Below, one piece after another: positions 51,944 to 60,196 of a stretch of 64,000 bases of DNA (its first letter is position 1; each line of letters starts with the position of its first letter). The DNA comes from Micromonospora avicenniae (GTDB taxonomy: Bacteria; Actinomycetota; Actinomycetes; Mycobacteriales; Micromonosporaceae): the NCBI RefSeq assembly GCF_900156065.1, contig NZ_FTNF01000020.1, positions 1-64,000 of the forward strand. The letters are read 5' to 3'. A program made the position numbers and the translations under genes. A model generated the notes under the pieces. The model was not told the origin of the DNA, did not search any database, and worked only from the letters and a program-made list of their open reading frames with translations.

Positions 51944-52444
51944 ATGACCACCCTGCGCACCCTGAGCCTGCTCGCCGCGACGGTGACCATGGGACTGATG
52001 GCCGGTCTCTTCGCCGCGTTCGCGTACTCCGTCATGCCCGGCCTCATGCGCGCCGACGCCCGAACGTTGGTCCTCGCCATGCAGCGGATCAACGAGGCCA
52101 TCCTCAACGGCTGGTTCCTCAGCTGCTTCTTCGGCGCGCTGGCCTTCACCGGTGCGGCAGTTGCTCTGCACGTCTCGCCGGGCTGGACCGCGGTGCTGCC
52201 CTGGATCGTGGCGGCGCTGGTGCTCTACCTGGTCGCGCTGGTGGTCACCATGGCGCTCAACGTGCCGCTGAACAACGCTCTCGCCCGGGCCGGCGACCCC
52301 GACCGGCTCGCCGACGTCGCGGCGGTGCGGGACCGGTTCGCCCCTGCGTGGATCCGCTGGAACCTGCTGCGTGCGGTCGCCTCGCTGGCCGGGTTCGCGC
52401 TGCTCAGCTGGGCGCTGGTGGTGCACGGCCGGGTCGCCGGCTGA
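51944..52444 (+). CDS. DUF1772-family membrane protein
   Basis: This encodes 166 aa with four membrane helices (LSLLAATVTMGLMAGLFAAFAY; GWFLSCFFGALAFTGAAVAL; LPWIVAALVLYLVALVVTM; LLRAVASLAGFALLSWALVV). MQRINEAILNGWFL and NVPLNNALA are typical of DUF1772, a family including fungal anthrone-oxygenase-like proteins. The function in bacteria is unknown. It is separate from the des operon, and no ribosome site is evident before the ATG. Confidence 0.8.
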   Translation: MTTLRTLSLLAATVTMGLMAGLFAAFAYSVMPGLMRADARTLVLAMQRINEAILNGWFLSCFFGALAFTGAAVALHVSPGWTAVLPWIVAALVLYLVALVVTMALNVPLNNALARAGDPDRLADVAAVRDRFAPAWIRWNLLRAVASLAGFALLSWALVVHGRVAG

Positions 52445-52467
52445 CCCGGCCGGCCGGTTCGGCCCGG

Positions 52468-52953
52468 TCAGAACTCGTGGTACATGACGTGCAGGCCGAC
52501 GCGGCCGCGGGTGGGGTGCCGGAAAGCTCCGGGCACGGTCCCGATCACCGTGAAGCCCTCCCGCAGGTACACCTCGACGGCCGCCCGGTTCGTCTCCACG
52601 ACCGCGTTGAACTGCATGCCCGCGTACCCCTGCCGCCGCGCCCAGTCCAGCGCGTCCCGGCACAGCGCGGTGCCGACACCCCGGCCGCGGGCATCAGCCG
52701 CCACCATGAAGCTCGCGGTGGATACGTGCGAGCCGGGCCCGGGGCGGTTGGCGCCCATCTTCGCGGTACCGAGCACGCGGGTGCCGTCGACGGCCACCAC
52801 CGTGCGCCCGGGCGGGACCTCCACCCAGGTCGCGTGCGCCTCGTCGGCGCTCATCGCGGGGTCGTAGGCGAACGTGTCCTGCGCCTGGACGACTTCGGAG
52901 ATGATCGGCCACACCTGCGCCCAGTCCTGCGGCGCGAACGCTCGGATCCGCAC
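52468..52953 (-). CDS. GNAT family N-acetyltransferase
   Basis: This encodes 161 aa from GTG at 52953. The acetyl-CoA loop ARGRGVGTALCRDALDWARRQGYAGMQFNAVVETNRAAVEVYLREGF is a textbook GNAT core with good length. It is not obviously linked to a neighbour. A TAGCCT box (52960-52965, minus strand) ends six bases before the GTG, suggesting a leaderless mRNA and supporting the start. The substrate is unknown. Confidence 0.88.
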   Translation of the reverse strand: MRIRAFAPQDWAQVWPIISEVVQAQDTFAYDPAMSADEAHATWVEVPPGRTVVAVDGTRVLGTAKMGANRPGPGSHVSTASFMVAADARGRGVGTALCRDALDWARRQGYAGMQFNAVVETNRAAVEVYLREGFTVIGTVPGAFRHPTRGRVGLHVMYHEF

Positions 52954-52959
52954 CAGCGC

Positions 52960-52965
52960 AGGCTA
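52960..52965 (-). promoter_or_regulatory. -10 box of a leaderless promoter
   Basis: TAGCCT on the minus strand fits TANNNT and ends six bases before the GNAT GTG. Confidence 0.5.
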
Positions 52966-53124
52966 GGGACGCCGGCACCGCGAGGCAACGGGTTTCCCGA
53001 GTCGCCGGCGGCCCGGCGGTGTTCTCCGGCCGGCGGGGTCCGCCTGGTGACGTACCGCTTCGACCCGTGCCGGACGGTAGGTCCACAGTGGTGGCGCGGA
53101 CGGGTCGTTGTCGGTGCCCGAACC

Positions 53125-53130
53125 TAGACT
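53125..53130 (+). promoter_or_regulatory. -10 box of a leaderless promoter
   Basis: TAGACT fits TANNNT and ends eight bases before the ATG at 53139. Confidence 0.55.
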
Positions 53131-53138
53131 CCGCGGCC

Positions 53139-53531
53139 ATGGTGATGGTGAGGTTCGTCGACGAGACCACCAGCGGCGCCAAGGCCGACGCGTGGCACCT
53201 GGAGATCTTCGAGGAGCGGCTCGCCCTGCGCGAGCTGATCCGCCGCCGGGTCTTCCAGGAGGTGGCCGAGTACAACGCCCGGCGGCCCGAGGTCTTCCGC
53301 GGCCTGGTGCAGCCCAGCGACGCCGAGCGCACGCTCAACGGCTACCGGCTGCGCGAGCCCCGCCGGGTCGACCCCGAGGAACAGTACAATCGCGCGATCG
53401 AGGCGTTCGGCCGCAACGGTTTCGTCGTGCTCGTCGACGACCGGCAGGTCGACCACCTCGACACGGAGGTGCAGTTGCGCGCCGGCACCGAGGTCTGCTT
53501 CCTCAAGCTCGTCCCGCTGGTGGGTGGCTGA
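53139..53531 (+). CDS. hypothetical protein upstream of the DUF4132 gene
   Basis: This encodes 130 aa from ATG at 53139, placed by the -10 box TAGACT. It has a charged helical N-terminal part (LEIFEERLALRELIRRRVFQEVAEYN) and a beta-strand C-terminal part ending in VDDRQVDHLDTEVQLRAGTEVCFLKLVPLVGG. The last segment resembles the small ubiquitin-like or beta-grasp strands of short actinobacterial partners of DUF4132 proteins. Its TGA overlaps the ATG of the DUF4132 gene (TGATG), so the two are made in fixed ratio. I do not recognise a catalytic motif. Confidence 0.75.
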   Translation: MVMVRFVDETTSGAKADAWHLEIFEERLALRELIRRRVFQEVAEYNARRPEVFRGLVQPSDAERTLNGYRLREPRRVDPEEQYNRAIEAFGRNGFVVLVDDRQVDHLDTEVQLRAGTEVCFLKLVPLVGG

Positions 53532-56038
53532 TGAGCGCCTACGACAAGCGTGTCGCCGCCCTCCGGCGGCTCGCCACCGGCGACGACATCGCCGCGATCG
53601 TCACGGAGCTGGCCTGGATCGCCCGGCACTTCCACGGCGGCTGGTACTACGAGGGCCCCCGAATCGCGGGCGCGCTCGACGCGCTGCCCGACGATCGGCG
53701 TGCCCGGCTCGCCACCGCCCTGGTCGAGCGGCTCGAGGCGGGCGAGCCGCCGGACGCCGACGGCGACGCCGACGCCGAGGCCTTGCCGACGCTCGTGGCG
53801 ATGCTGCTGCGCAGGTTCGGTCCGGCGGTCGCCGTCAACGACATCCGGTGTCTGCTCGACCACGCCATCGGGCGCTGGACCTGGTGGCTCGCCGACGAGT
53901 TCGCCGAGCTGTGCCAGGTGGTGTACGAGACCGACGGAACCCTGCCCGGCGAGGTCGTCGCGGTGCTGCGCCGCACCGAGGTCACCGGCTACGGACCCAC
54001 CGGCCTGGTACGGCAACTGCTTCAGCGGGTCCGCGAGCCGGTGGTGAACCCCGGGGAGGCGTGGAGCGACCTTCTGCTGGCCGAGCTGCCCGCGCTCGGC
54101 GCGGACTGGCCGGAGCTGGTGGCACACGCGCTGACCGCGACCTCCGCCCGCCCCTCCGATCGGTGGGAGCGCCAGGCCCGCGCGCTGCTCGACCGGGTCG
54201 GGGCCGACCGCTACCGCAAGACGGCGCTCACCTGGCTGGCGCAGGTCGGCCGCCCCCGCACGGTCCGCATCCTCGCCCGCACCCCCGAGCAGGACTTCTC
54301 CCAGGCGTACGACCCGTACAACGCGACCGCCCTGCGTGGACTCACCTGGCTGCTCGCCCTCGCTGCCGACGGCGCGGACGCCGACGTCGCGCGGGAGCTG
54401 GGGCGCCTGGTGGAGACCTCGCTGCGCAAGGTGCCGGGCCTCGGCCCGCGCAACCCCAAGGTGGCCAACGCCGCGGTCCACGCGCTCTCCCGTCTGGACG
54501 GTGAACCGGCGCTGGCCCAGCTCGCTCGACTGACCGCCCGGGTCACCTACAAGGGCACGCTCAAGGAACTCAACAAGGCCCTCGACCAGCGGGCGACCGA
54601 TCTCGGGCTGTCCCGGGCGGAGGTCGAGGAGCTGGCGGTCCCGACGTACGGCCTGACCGGAACGGGTCGGCGGATCGAGACGTTCGGCGAGGTCACCGCG
54701 GAACTGGTGGTCGACGGCGGCGTGGTGGCACTGCACTGGCGTAACGCCGCAGGCCGTCCGGTCCGGACGGTGCCCGCCGCCGTTCGCCGGGAGCACCCTG
54801 AGCAGCTGCGGGAGCTGAAGGCGACGGCGAAGGACGTCGAGAAGATGCTGGCCGCCCAGGCCGAACGGCTGGACCGGCAGTTCCTCGCCGGGCGGCGCTG
54901 GCGGTACGCCACCTGGCGGGCGCGGTACCTCGACCATCCGCTGGTCGGCACGCTCGGGCGGCGGCTGATCTGGTTGGTCGACGGAGTGCCGTGCGGGTAC
55001 GCCGACGGCGCGCTGCGCACCGTCGACGACGTGCCGGTCACGGCGGCCGACGACACCGAGGTGACGATCTGGCACCCGATCGGGCGCGACGTCGCCGAGG
55101 TGCTCGGCTGGCGCGACTGGCTGGAACGACACGCCGTGGTGCAGCCGTTCAAGCAGGCGCACCGGGAGGTCTACCTGCTCACCGCCGCCGAGGAAAGCAC
55201 CGGCGTCTACTCCAACCGGTTCGCCGCGCACGTGTTGCGTCAGCACCAGTTCCACGCGCTCGCGGCGGTGCGCGGCTGGCGCAACCGGCTGCGGTTGATG
55301 GTCGACGACGAGTACCCCCCGGCGACCCGTGAGCTGCCCGAGTGGGGGCTGCGCGCCGAGTACTGGGTGGAGGGGGCCGGCGACGACTACGACACGGATG
55401 CCACCGACACGGGCACCTACCTGCGGCTGGTGACCGACCAGGTCCGCTTCTACCCACTCGGCGCGCCGGAGAACAGCGCGCACGCCGGCGGTGGCGGGTA
55501 CGCGCAATGGCTTCCCGCGGGCGGCGAGCCGGCCGGCCCGCTGCCGCTGGAGCAGATCCCGCCCCTGGTGTTCAGCGAGGTGATGCGCGACGTCGACCTC
55601 TTCGTCGGCGTGGCCAGCGTCGGCAACGACCCGACCTGGCAGGACGGCGGCCCCGAGGGCCGGTACCGGGAGTACTGGCAGTCGTACGGCTTCGGCGAGC
55701 TTTCGGCCACCGCGGAGACCCGGCGGGACCTGCTCACACGGCTCGTGCCCCGGCTGGCCGTCGCCGACCGGTGCCAGTTGGCGGGACGCTTCCTCGTGGT
55801 CCGCGGCGACCTGCGCACATACAAGATCCACCTCGGGTCGGGGAACATCCTGATGAGCCCCAACGACGAGTACCTCTGCATCGTGCCGCAGCAGTCGGCG
55901 ACGGCCGGGAACGGCCAGCTGTTCCTGCCGTTCGAGGGGGACCGGATGCTCGGCGTCATCCTCAGCAAGGCGCTGCTGCTCGCCCGGGACACCGAGATCA
56001 CCGACCCGACGATCGTCTCCCAGATCCGGCACCGGTGA
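53531..56038 (+). CDS. DUF4132 domain protein
   Basis: This encodes 835 aa from ATG at 53531 (TGATG overlap). The first 400 residues are helical, HEAT-like (for example RKTALTWLAQVGRPRTVRILARTPEQDFSQAYDPYNATALRGL). The second part is the DUF4132/MolR-type domain with GTLGRRLIWLVDG, EVTIWHPIGRDVAEVLGWRDWLERHAVVQPFKQAHREVYLLT and YKIHLGSGNILMSPNDEYLCIVP. DUF4132 proteins are widespread and uncharacterised, though the E. coli relatives were once linked to molybdate (MolR). Here there is no molybdate gene nearby. A strong hairpin follows. Confidence 0.85.
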   Translation: MSAYDKRVAALRRLATGDDIAAIVTELAWIARHFHGGWYYEGPRIAGALDALPDDRRARLATALVERLEAGEPPDADGDADAEALPTLVAMLLRRFGPAVAVNDIRCLLDHAIGRWTWWLADEFAELCQVVYETDGTLPGEVVAVLRRTEVTGYGPTGLVRQLLQRVREPVVNPGEAWSDLLLAELPALGADWPELVAHALTATSARPSDRWERQARALLDRVGADRYRKTALTWLAQVGRPRTVRILARTPEQDFSQAYDPYNATALRGLTWLLALAADGADADVARELGRLVETSLRKVPGLGPRNPKVANAAVHALSRLDGEPALAQLARLTARVTYKGTLKELNKALDQRATDLGLSRAEVEELAVPTYGLTGTGRRIETFGEVTAELVVDGGVVALHWRNAAGRPVRTVPAAVRREHPEQLRELKATAKDVEKMLAAQAERLDRQFLAGRRWRYATWRARYLDHPLVGTLGRRLIWLVDGVPCGYADGALRTVDDVPVTAADDTEVTIWHPIGRDVAEVLGWRDWLERHAVVQPFKQAHREVYLLTAAEESTGVYSNRFAAHVLRQHQFHALAAVRGWRNRLRLMVDDEYPPATRELPEWGLRAEYWVEGAGDDYDTDATDTGTYLRLVTDQVRFYPLGAPENSAHAGGGGYAQWLPAGGEPAGPLPLEQIPPLVFSEVMRDVDLFVGVASVGNDPTWQDGGPEGRYREYWQSYGFGELSATAETRRDLLTRLVPRLAVADRCQLAGRFLVVRGDLRTYKIHLGSGNILMSPNDEYLCIVPQQSATAGNGQLFLPFEGDRMLGVILSKALLLARDTEITDPTIVSQIRHR

Positions 56039-56045
56039 GCCCGCG

Positions 56046-56085
56046 CCGTGCCTCCGGTGATCGCGGCGAGCCGCCGGAGGCACGG
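56046..56085 (+). terminator. terminator hairpin after the DUF4132 gene
   Basis: Twelve perfect base pairs (56046-56057 with 56074-56085) with a 16-base loop follow the stop of the DUF4132 gene by seven bases. There is no U-run. Confidence 0.65.
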
Positions 56086-56209
56086 TTCCCGGGCACGGTC
56101 CGGGCCGGAACAGGGTTGGTCGGGGCGGCCCGCGGACGACTGGGGACTGTGGCGTCATGACCCGCTCGCCGACGAGTGGCGGGCGGCGTTTCCCACCGAG
56201 AGCGGTGGC

Positions 56210-56803
56210 TCAGACGCAGGCCAGCACCCCGTCGAGTGACCGGGGCACCCGGTCGAGGTCGAGCTCGTCGACCAGCAGCCGGGCGTACACGCTCTTGCGT
56301 CCGGAACGGGTGCCGAGGAATCTGCGCAGCTGCGCGTCCACCGGGCGTCCCTGCTGGGCCGGCTGCCGTTGGAACAGCCGGAACGAGCGCAGCTCGCCCT
56401 CGGCGGCGACGACCCCCTGCACCGCCTCGACGCCGACCGCGCGGATCAGTTCGTCCTCCAGGTCGGCGACGCAGACGTGGAAACCCAGTGCGGCCATCGC
56501 GTCGCGGGACAGCTCCGCCCCGTATCCCGCCCGGTGCAGCCCGCGCCGGACGTAACCCTCCTCGGCGTGGTCGTAGAGCCCGGCCAGCCGCAGCCCCTGA
56601 CCGGCCGGGCCGAGCAGGTCGAGGAAGTGGCCGATGTTGGTGACGCCACCCATCGGCACCACCCGTACGCTCTCGGCGGCCAGGTCCCGGCCGCGCCGGA
56701 CGGCCAGCGTCTCGAGGGCCACCCGGTCGCTCTCGCCTTCGACGAGGACGACGGTGCGTGCGTCGCGGGCCACCATCGCGTCGAGCAGCACGGGCACCTC
56801 CAC
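56210..56803 (-). CDS. TOPRIM-domain protein (OLD-like)
   Basis: This encodes 197 aa from GTG at 56803. ARTVVLVEGESDRVALETLA with Glu22, then RVVPMGGVTNIGHFLDLL and LRLAGLYDHAEEGYVRRGL with Asp78, matches the TOPRIM strand-Glu-strand-D pattern seen in OLD-family nucleases, here without the ABC ATPase half. A later DLEDELIRAVGVEAVQGVV segment is typical of the OLD-like TOPRIM subgroup. It may be a stand-alone nuclease or nucleotidyl-transfer domain. It lies divergent from the Phd-like gene with only 90 bp between them. Confidence 0.8.
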   Translation of the reverse strand: MEVPVLLDAMVARDARTVVLVEGESDRVALETLAVRRGRDLAAESVRVVPMGGVTNIGHFLDLLGPAGQGLRLAGLYDHAEEGYVRRGLHRAGYGAELSRDAMAALGFHVCVADLEDELIRAVGVEAVQGVVAAEGELRSFRLFQRQPAQQGRPVDAQLRRFLGTRSGRKSVYARLLVDELDLDRVPRSLDGVLACV

Positions 56804-56893
56804 ATCCTCGGCATATCATCGCGCGGCGCCGTCCGATGACCCAACGGCTTTCCGGCGTGAGTTTCTGTCGTACCCCCGCGGCAACATGCATCC

Positions 56894-57304
56894 ATGGCTG
56901 TCTCCGCGCTGACCCCTCACTCCGATCAGCCGCGCTCCCTGCCGTTGCGCGAGGCGCGCACCCGGCTCACCCAGCTCGTCGCGCTCGCCGAGCTGGCCGA
57001 CACCGTCACGGTGCTGACCCGCGACGGCGATCCGCGTCCGGTGGCCGCGATCGTGCCGGCCGGCGCCGCGCGCACGCGGGCGCAGGCCAGCGCCGACGCC
57101 GACCGGCTCGCCACGGTCACCTCCGGCTGGGCCCGCCGCCTCGACGAGCAGCGCCGGCAGAGTGGCGCCCGGCACGCCGCCGAGCTGCGGGCGGTCCGTG
57201 CCGCGTTGGCCCAGGCGTGGGCCGAGCTCGATCGGCGGGCGCCACGCGGCGATCCCGCACTTGCCCGGCTCCGGGCCGCCCACGCCGACCTGCTCGCCGA
57301 CTGA
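56894..57304 (+). CDS. Phd/YefM-like antitoxin-domain protein
   Basis: This encodes 136 aa from ATG at 56894. The first 60 residues (SLPLREARTRLTQLVALAELADTVTVLTRDGDPRPVAAIVPAG) match the Phd/YefM DNA-binding and dimerisation fold. The rest is a long alanine/arginine-rich helix unlike the usual short toxin-binding tail. No toxin gene follows: the next gene is smpB on the other strand. It may be an orphan autoregulator or pair with the divergent TOPRIM protein, but the latter is only a guess from position. Confidence 0.75.
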   Translation: MAVSALTPHSDQPRSLPLREARTRLTQLVALAELADTVTVLTRDGDPRPVAAIVPAGAARTRAQASADADRLATVTSGWARRLDEQRRQSGARHAAELRAVRAALAQAWAELDRRAPRGDPALARLRAAHADLLAD

Positions 57305-57343
57305 TCCGGTTGCCGCGTCGCCGGCGAAGGGCACCGGGTGGTG

Positions 57344-57835
57344 TCAGGCCCGGCGGGTCCGGCCCTTGAGGTGGCGGCCCAACTCCCGGGCGATCTCCCG
57401 GTTGGCGTCGCGTTCGGCGAGGGCCTGACGCTTGTCGTACGACCGGCGGCCCCGGGCGAGCGCGAGTTCCACCTTGGCCCAGCCGTTCTCGAAGTACATC
57501 GACAGCGGCACGAGCGTGAACCCGCCCTCCCGGGTCTTGGCGAGGATGCGCTCGATCTCCACCCGGTGCAGCAGCAGCTTTCGGGTGCGCCGCGGCTGGT
57601 GGTTGGTCCAGCTGCCGAAGCCGTACTCGGCGATGTGCAGCCCGTACAACATGATCTCGCCGTCGCGTTCCTGGGCGAACGCGTCGACCAGCGACGCGTG
57701 CCCCTCCCGTAGCGACTTGACCTCGGTGCCGGCCAGCACGATCCCGGCCTCGTACGTCTTGAGGATCGTGTAGTCGTGCCGTGCCTTCTTGTTCGAGGCG
57801 ATCAGCCGGCGCTCGGGCTGCCTGGAGGCGTTCAC
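57344..57835 (-). CDS. smpB: SsrA-binding protein SmpB
   Basis: This encodes 163 aa from GTG at 57835. IASNKKARHDYTILKTYEAGIVLAGTEVKSLREG, AEYGFGSWTNHQPRRTRKLLLHRVEIERI and FENGWAKVELALARGRRSYDKRQALAERDANREI are unmistakable. SmpB delivers tmRNA to stalled ribosomes for trans-translation. The tmRNA gene, often next to smpB, was not seen here: the 39 bases downstream are too short to hold it. The start has no strong ribosome site. Confidence 0.97.
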   Translation of the reverse strand: MNASRQPERRLIASNKKARHDYTILKTYEAGIVLAGTEVKSLREGHASLVDAFAQERDGEIMLYGLHIAEYGFGSWTNHQPRRTRKLLLHRVEIERILAKTREGGFTLVPLSMYFENGWAKVELALARGRRSYDKRQALAERDANREIARELGRHLKGRTRRA

Positions 57836-57949
57836 CCGGCCGAGGATATCCGGACGCCGGCCGGCCGCCCGTCCGGTCGGCGGCGAGCCGCTCCAGCCGC
57901 CGCTCGACCGCCGAGGTCGCGCCGGCAGCGGCCGGGTCGGTCGGTCGGG

Positions 57950-58843
57950 TCAGAGCGTGGCGGCCACCTCGGCCAAGACGGGGAGCAGCGCGGCCACCGC
58001 TGGGGAGCGGTGGCGGTGGGCGACCATGGCCGCGTACACCCGCCGCGTCGGCGCCTCGTCGGGGTGGAGTCGGAGCAGGGTGAGATCGGTCGGGGCGGCC
58101 CGGACAGCCAGCGCGGGCACCAGCGCGACACCGAGGCCGGCGCTCACGCAGCCCAGCTTTCCGGTCCAGTCGGCGGCGACGATGTCGATACGCGGCCGGA
58201 AGCCGGGCGGCATGGTGGCCCGCATGAACGGGTCCGCCCAGTCCACGGATCCCGCGATGAAGGACTCCCCGGCCAGTTCCGCCAGGCGTACCGTGTCGCG
58301 CCCGGCCAGCGCGTGCCGCCGGGGTACCGCCACCAGCAGGCGCTCGTCGAGCAGGTGGTGCAGGTCGAACCGTACGCCGTCGAGTGGCTGGTCGGGTGGC
58401 GCGCTCACCACGGCGAGGTCCGTGTCGCCGGCGAGCAGTCGCTCCAGCAGGGTGGGCGTACGGCCCTCCAGCAGTGAGAGGCCGACCTCGGGGTGCGCGG
58501 CACGAAAGGCGGCGAGAGCGCGGGGCACCAGCGCGGCCACCGCGGTAGGGAAAGCGCCGACCCGCAGGCGGCCGCCACCCAGCCCGCGCAGCGCGTCCAA
58601 CTCCCGGCGGGCGGTGGTCAGTCGGTCGAGCACCGCCTCGACGTGCGGGAGCAGGTGCCGGCCCTCCTCAGTCAAGGTCACGCCCCTCGGCAGCCGGTCG
58701 AAGAGCACCACCCCGAACTCCGCCTCCAGCGCGGCGATCTGCCGGGACACCGCCGACTGGGTGTAGCGAAGCTCCTCTGCGGCTGCCGTGATCGACCCGT
58801 GCCGTACGACGGTTCGCAGCACGTCCAGCGCCTCGATCTGCAT
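57950..58843 (-). CDS. LysR-family transcriptional regulator
   Basis: This encodes 297 aa from ATG at 58843, supported by a -10 box seven bases upstream and by the normal start of the fold. The HTH is IEALDVLRTVVRHGSITAAAEELRYTQSAVSRQIAALEAEFGVVLFDRLPRGV. The effector domain has RLRVGAFPTAVAALVPRAL and LLEGRTPTLLERLLAGDTDLAVVSAP. It is divergent from a dehydrogenase/RidA operon across 95 bp, the classic layout for LysR control. The inducer is unknown. Confidence 0.92.
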   Translation of the reverse strand: MQIEALDVLRTVVRHGSITAAAEELRYTQSAVSRQIAALEAEFGVVLFDRLPRGVTLTEEGRHLLPHVEAVLDRLTTARRELDALRGLGGGRLRVGAFPTAVAALVPRALAAFRAAHPEVGLSLLEGRTPTLLERLLAGDTDLAVVSAPPDQPLDGVRFDLHHLLDERLLVAVPRRHALAGRDTVRLAELAGESFIAGSVDWADPFMRATMPPGFRPRIDIVAADWTGKLGCVSAGLGVALVPALAVRAAPTDLTLLRLHPDEAPTRRVYAAMVAHRHRSPAVAALLPVLAEVAATL

Positions 58844-58850
58844 GCGGTGC

Positions 58851-58856
58851 ACGCTA
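58851..58856 (-). promoter_or_regulatory. -10 box of a leaderless promoter
   Basis: TAGCGT on the minus strand, the same hexamer as at the GT2 gene, ends seven bases before the LysR ATG. Confidence 0.6.
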
Positions 58857-58925
58857 GCCGATGCCATGCGAGATACACATGTCAGGCATTCCAACTATTC
58901 GCTGGTCGCATGCCAAGTGCCCGCC

Positions 58926-58931
58926 TACGGT
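58926..58931 (+). promoter_or_regulatory. -10 box of a leaderless promoter
   Basis: TACGGT ends seven bases before the dehydrogenase ATG at 58939. Confidence 0.6.
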
Positions 58932-58938
58932 TCCAGAC

Positions 58939-59760
58939 ATGTTGAAGATCGCCGTACTCGGCACCGGGCGGATGGGCGCGGCCATCGCTCACCGGCTGCT
59001 CGCCTCCGGGCACTCGCTGACGGTCTGGAACCGCACGGCCGCCCGTACCGAACCGCTGCGCCGCACCGGCGTGACGGTCGCCGGCTCACCCGCCGACGCC
59101 GTCGCCGGGGTCGACGTCACCCTCACCTCGCTGGCCGACCCGGCGGCCGTCGACACCGTGCTGTTCGGGCCGGGCGGCGCCGCGGCGGCTCTCGCGCCGG
59201 GCACGTGCCTCGTCGAGATGTCCACCATCGGTCCGGCCGCGGTCCGAGCCCTCGCCGACCGGCTCCCCGAGGGGGTGTCCCTCGTCGATGCCCCGGTCGC
59301 CGGGAGCGTCACCGCCGCGGCGTCCGGGCGACTCCGGGTGTACGCCGGTGGACCGGCCGTGGCCGTCGAGCACGTCCGCCCGCTGCTGGAAGCTCTCGGC
59401 ACCGTACGCCACCTGGGTCCCGTCGGCAGTGGCGCGGCGGCCAAGCTCGTGCTCAACGCGGCGCTGCTGATCGGGGTGGCGGGCGTCGCCGATGCGCTCG
59501 CCGTCGCCCGGTCCGTCGGGGTCGACCGGGACGTCGCACTCGACCTGCTCGACAGCGGTCCACTCGGCGCAGCGCTCGCCCGGGCCACCACGGCCGACGC
59601 CGACTTTCCCATCGCGCTGGCCGAGAAGGACCTCGGCCTCGTGCTCGACGAGCTGGCCGGGGCTGCCGCCCCTCTGGTCCGTGCCGCCCGGGCGGCGCTG
59701 GCCACCGCACCCCACCCGACCGCTGACATCGCCGCCCTCACAATCCTGGAGCAGCTGTGA
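58939..59760 (+). CDS. 3-hydroxyisobutyrate dehydrogenase-like reductase
   Basis: This encodes 273 aa. ATG at 58939 is set by the -10 box and by the Rossmann start LKIAVLGTGRMGAAIAHRLLASGHSLTVWNRT; a longer form from 58861 crosses the promoter. DAPVAGSVTAAASGRLRVYAGG, GPVGSGAAAKLVLNAAL (catalytic Lys in the G-x2-K-x3-N block) and FPIALAEKDLGLVLDEL are family motifs. It oxidises or reduces a beta-hydroxyacid or imine with NAD(P). It is coupled to the RidA gene (GTGA), which points to imine chemistry. Confidence 0.9.
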   Translation: MLKIAVLGTGRMGAAIAHRLLASGHSLTVWNRTAARTEPLRRTGVTVAGSPADAVAGVDVTLTSLADPAAVDTVLFGPGGAAAALAPGTCLVEMSTIGPAAVRALADRLPEGVSLVDAPVAGSVTAAASGRLRVYAGGPAVAVEHVRPLLEALGTVRHLGPVGSGAAAKLVLNAALLIGVAGVADALAVARSVGVDRDVALDLLDSGPLGAALARATTADADFPIALAEKDLGLVLDELAGAAAPLVRAARAALATAPHPTADIAALTILEQL

Positions 59761-60176
59761 AGCTCACCCTCGACAACCCGCACACCGTCGCCGCGCCCTT
59801 CGGGGACCGGTTCGCCCACGTGGCCCGACTCGACCTGGCCGGCGGCACCCTGCTGTTGCTCGCCGGGCAGGTCGGCGTCGACGACGAGGGCCGGGTGGTC
59901 GCGCCGGGTGACGTCGTCGCGCAGTCCGAGCGGATCTTCGAGATCGTCGACGGCGTGCTCGCGGCGTACGGTGCCGGTCTCGCCGACGTGCTGCACATCC
60001 GCAGCTTCCTCACCGATCTGGATGATCTGCCCGGGTACGCGGCCGTCCGGCGCCGGCTCTTCACCGGGGCTCCGCCACCGGCCAGCACCACCGTCGAGGT
60101 GAGCCGGCTGTTCCTGCCCGGGGCGGTGATCGAGGTCGAGGTGACCGCCGCCGTACCGGCCGACCGGCCACGCTGA
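59757..60176 (+). CDS. RidA/YjgF-family protein
   Basis: This encodes 139 aa; GTG at 59757 overlaps the dehydrogenase stop. LLLAGQVGVDDEGRVVAPGDVVAQSERIFEIVDGVLAAYGAGLADVLHIRSFLTDLDDLPGYAAVRRRLF and PASTTVEVSRLFLPGAVIEVEVTA follow the RidA fold. The Arg that catalyses imine hydrolysis in true RidA (in the R-S/A-T segment) is replaced, the segment here being PASTTVEV. This is therefore more likely a subfamily member with another role. It is under the same likely LysR control. Confidence 0.88.
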   Translation: MKLTLDNPHTVAAPFGDRFAHVARLDLAGGTLLLLAGQVGVDDEGRVVAPGDVVAQSERIFEIVDGVLAAYGAGLADVLHIRSFLTDLDDLPGYAAVRRRLFTGAPPPASTTVEVSRLFLPGAVIEVEVTAAVPADRPR

Positions 60177-60196
60177 CCCAGCCCGTGACCGTTGCC

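Noticed and set aside
57305..57343. tmRNA gene next to smpB
   Set aside because: Only 39 bases separate smpB from the next gene, and no tRNA-like ends or tag sequence were found.
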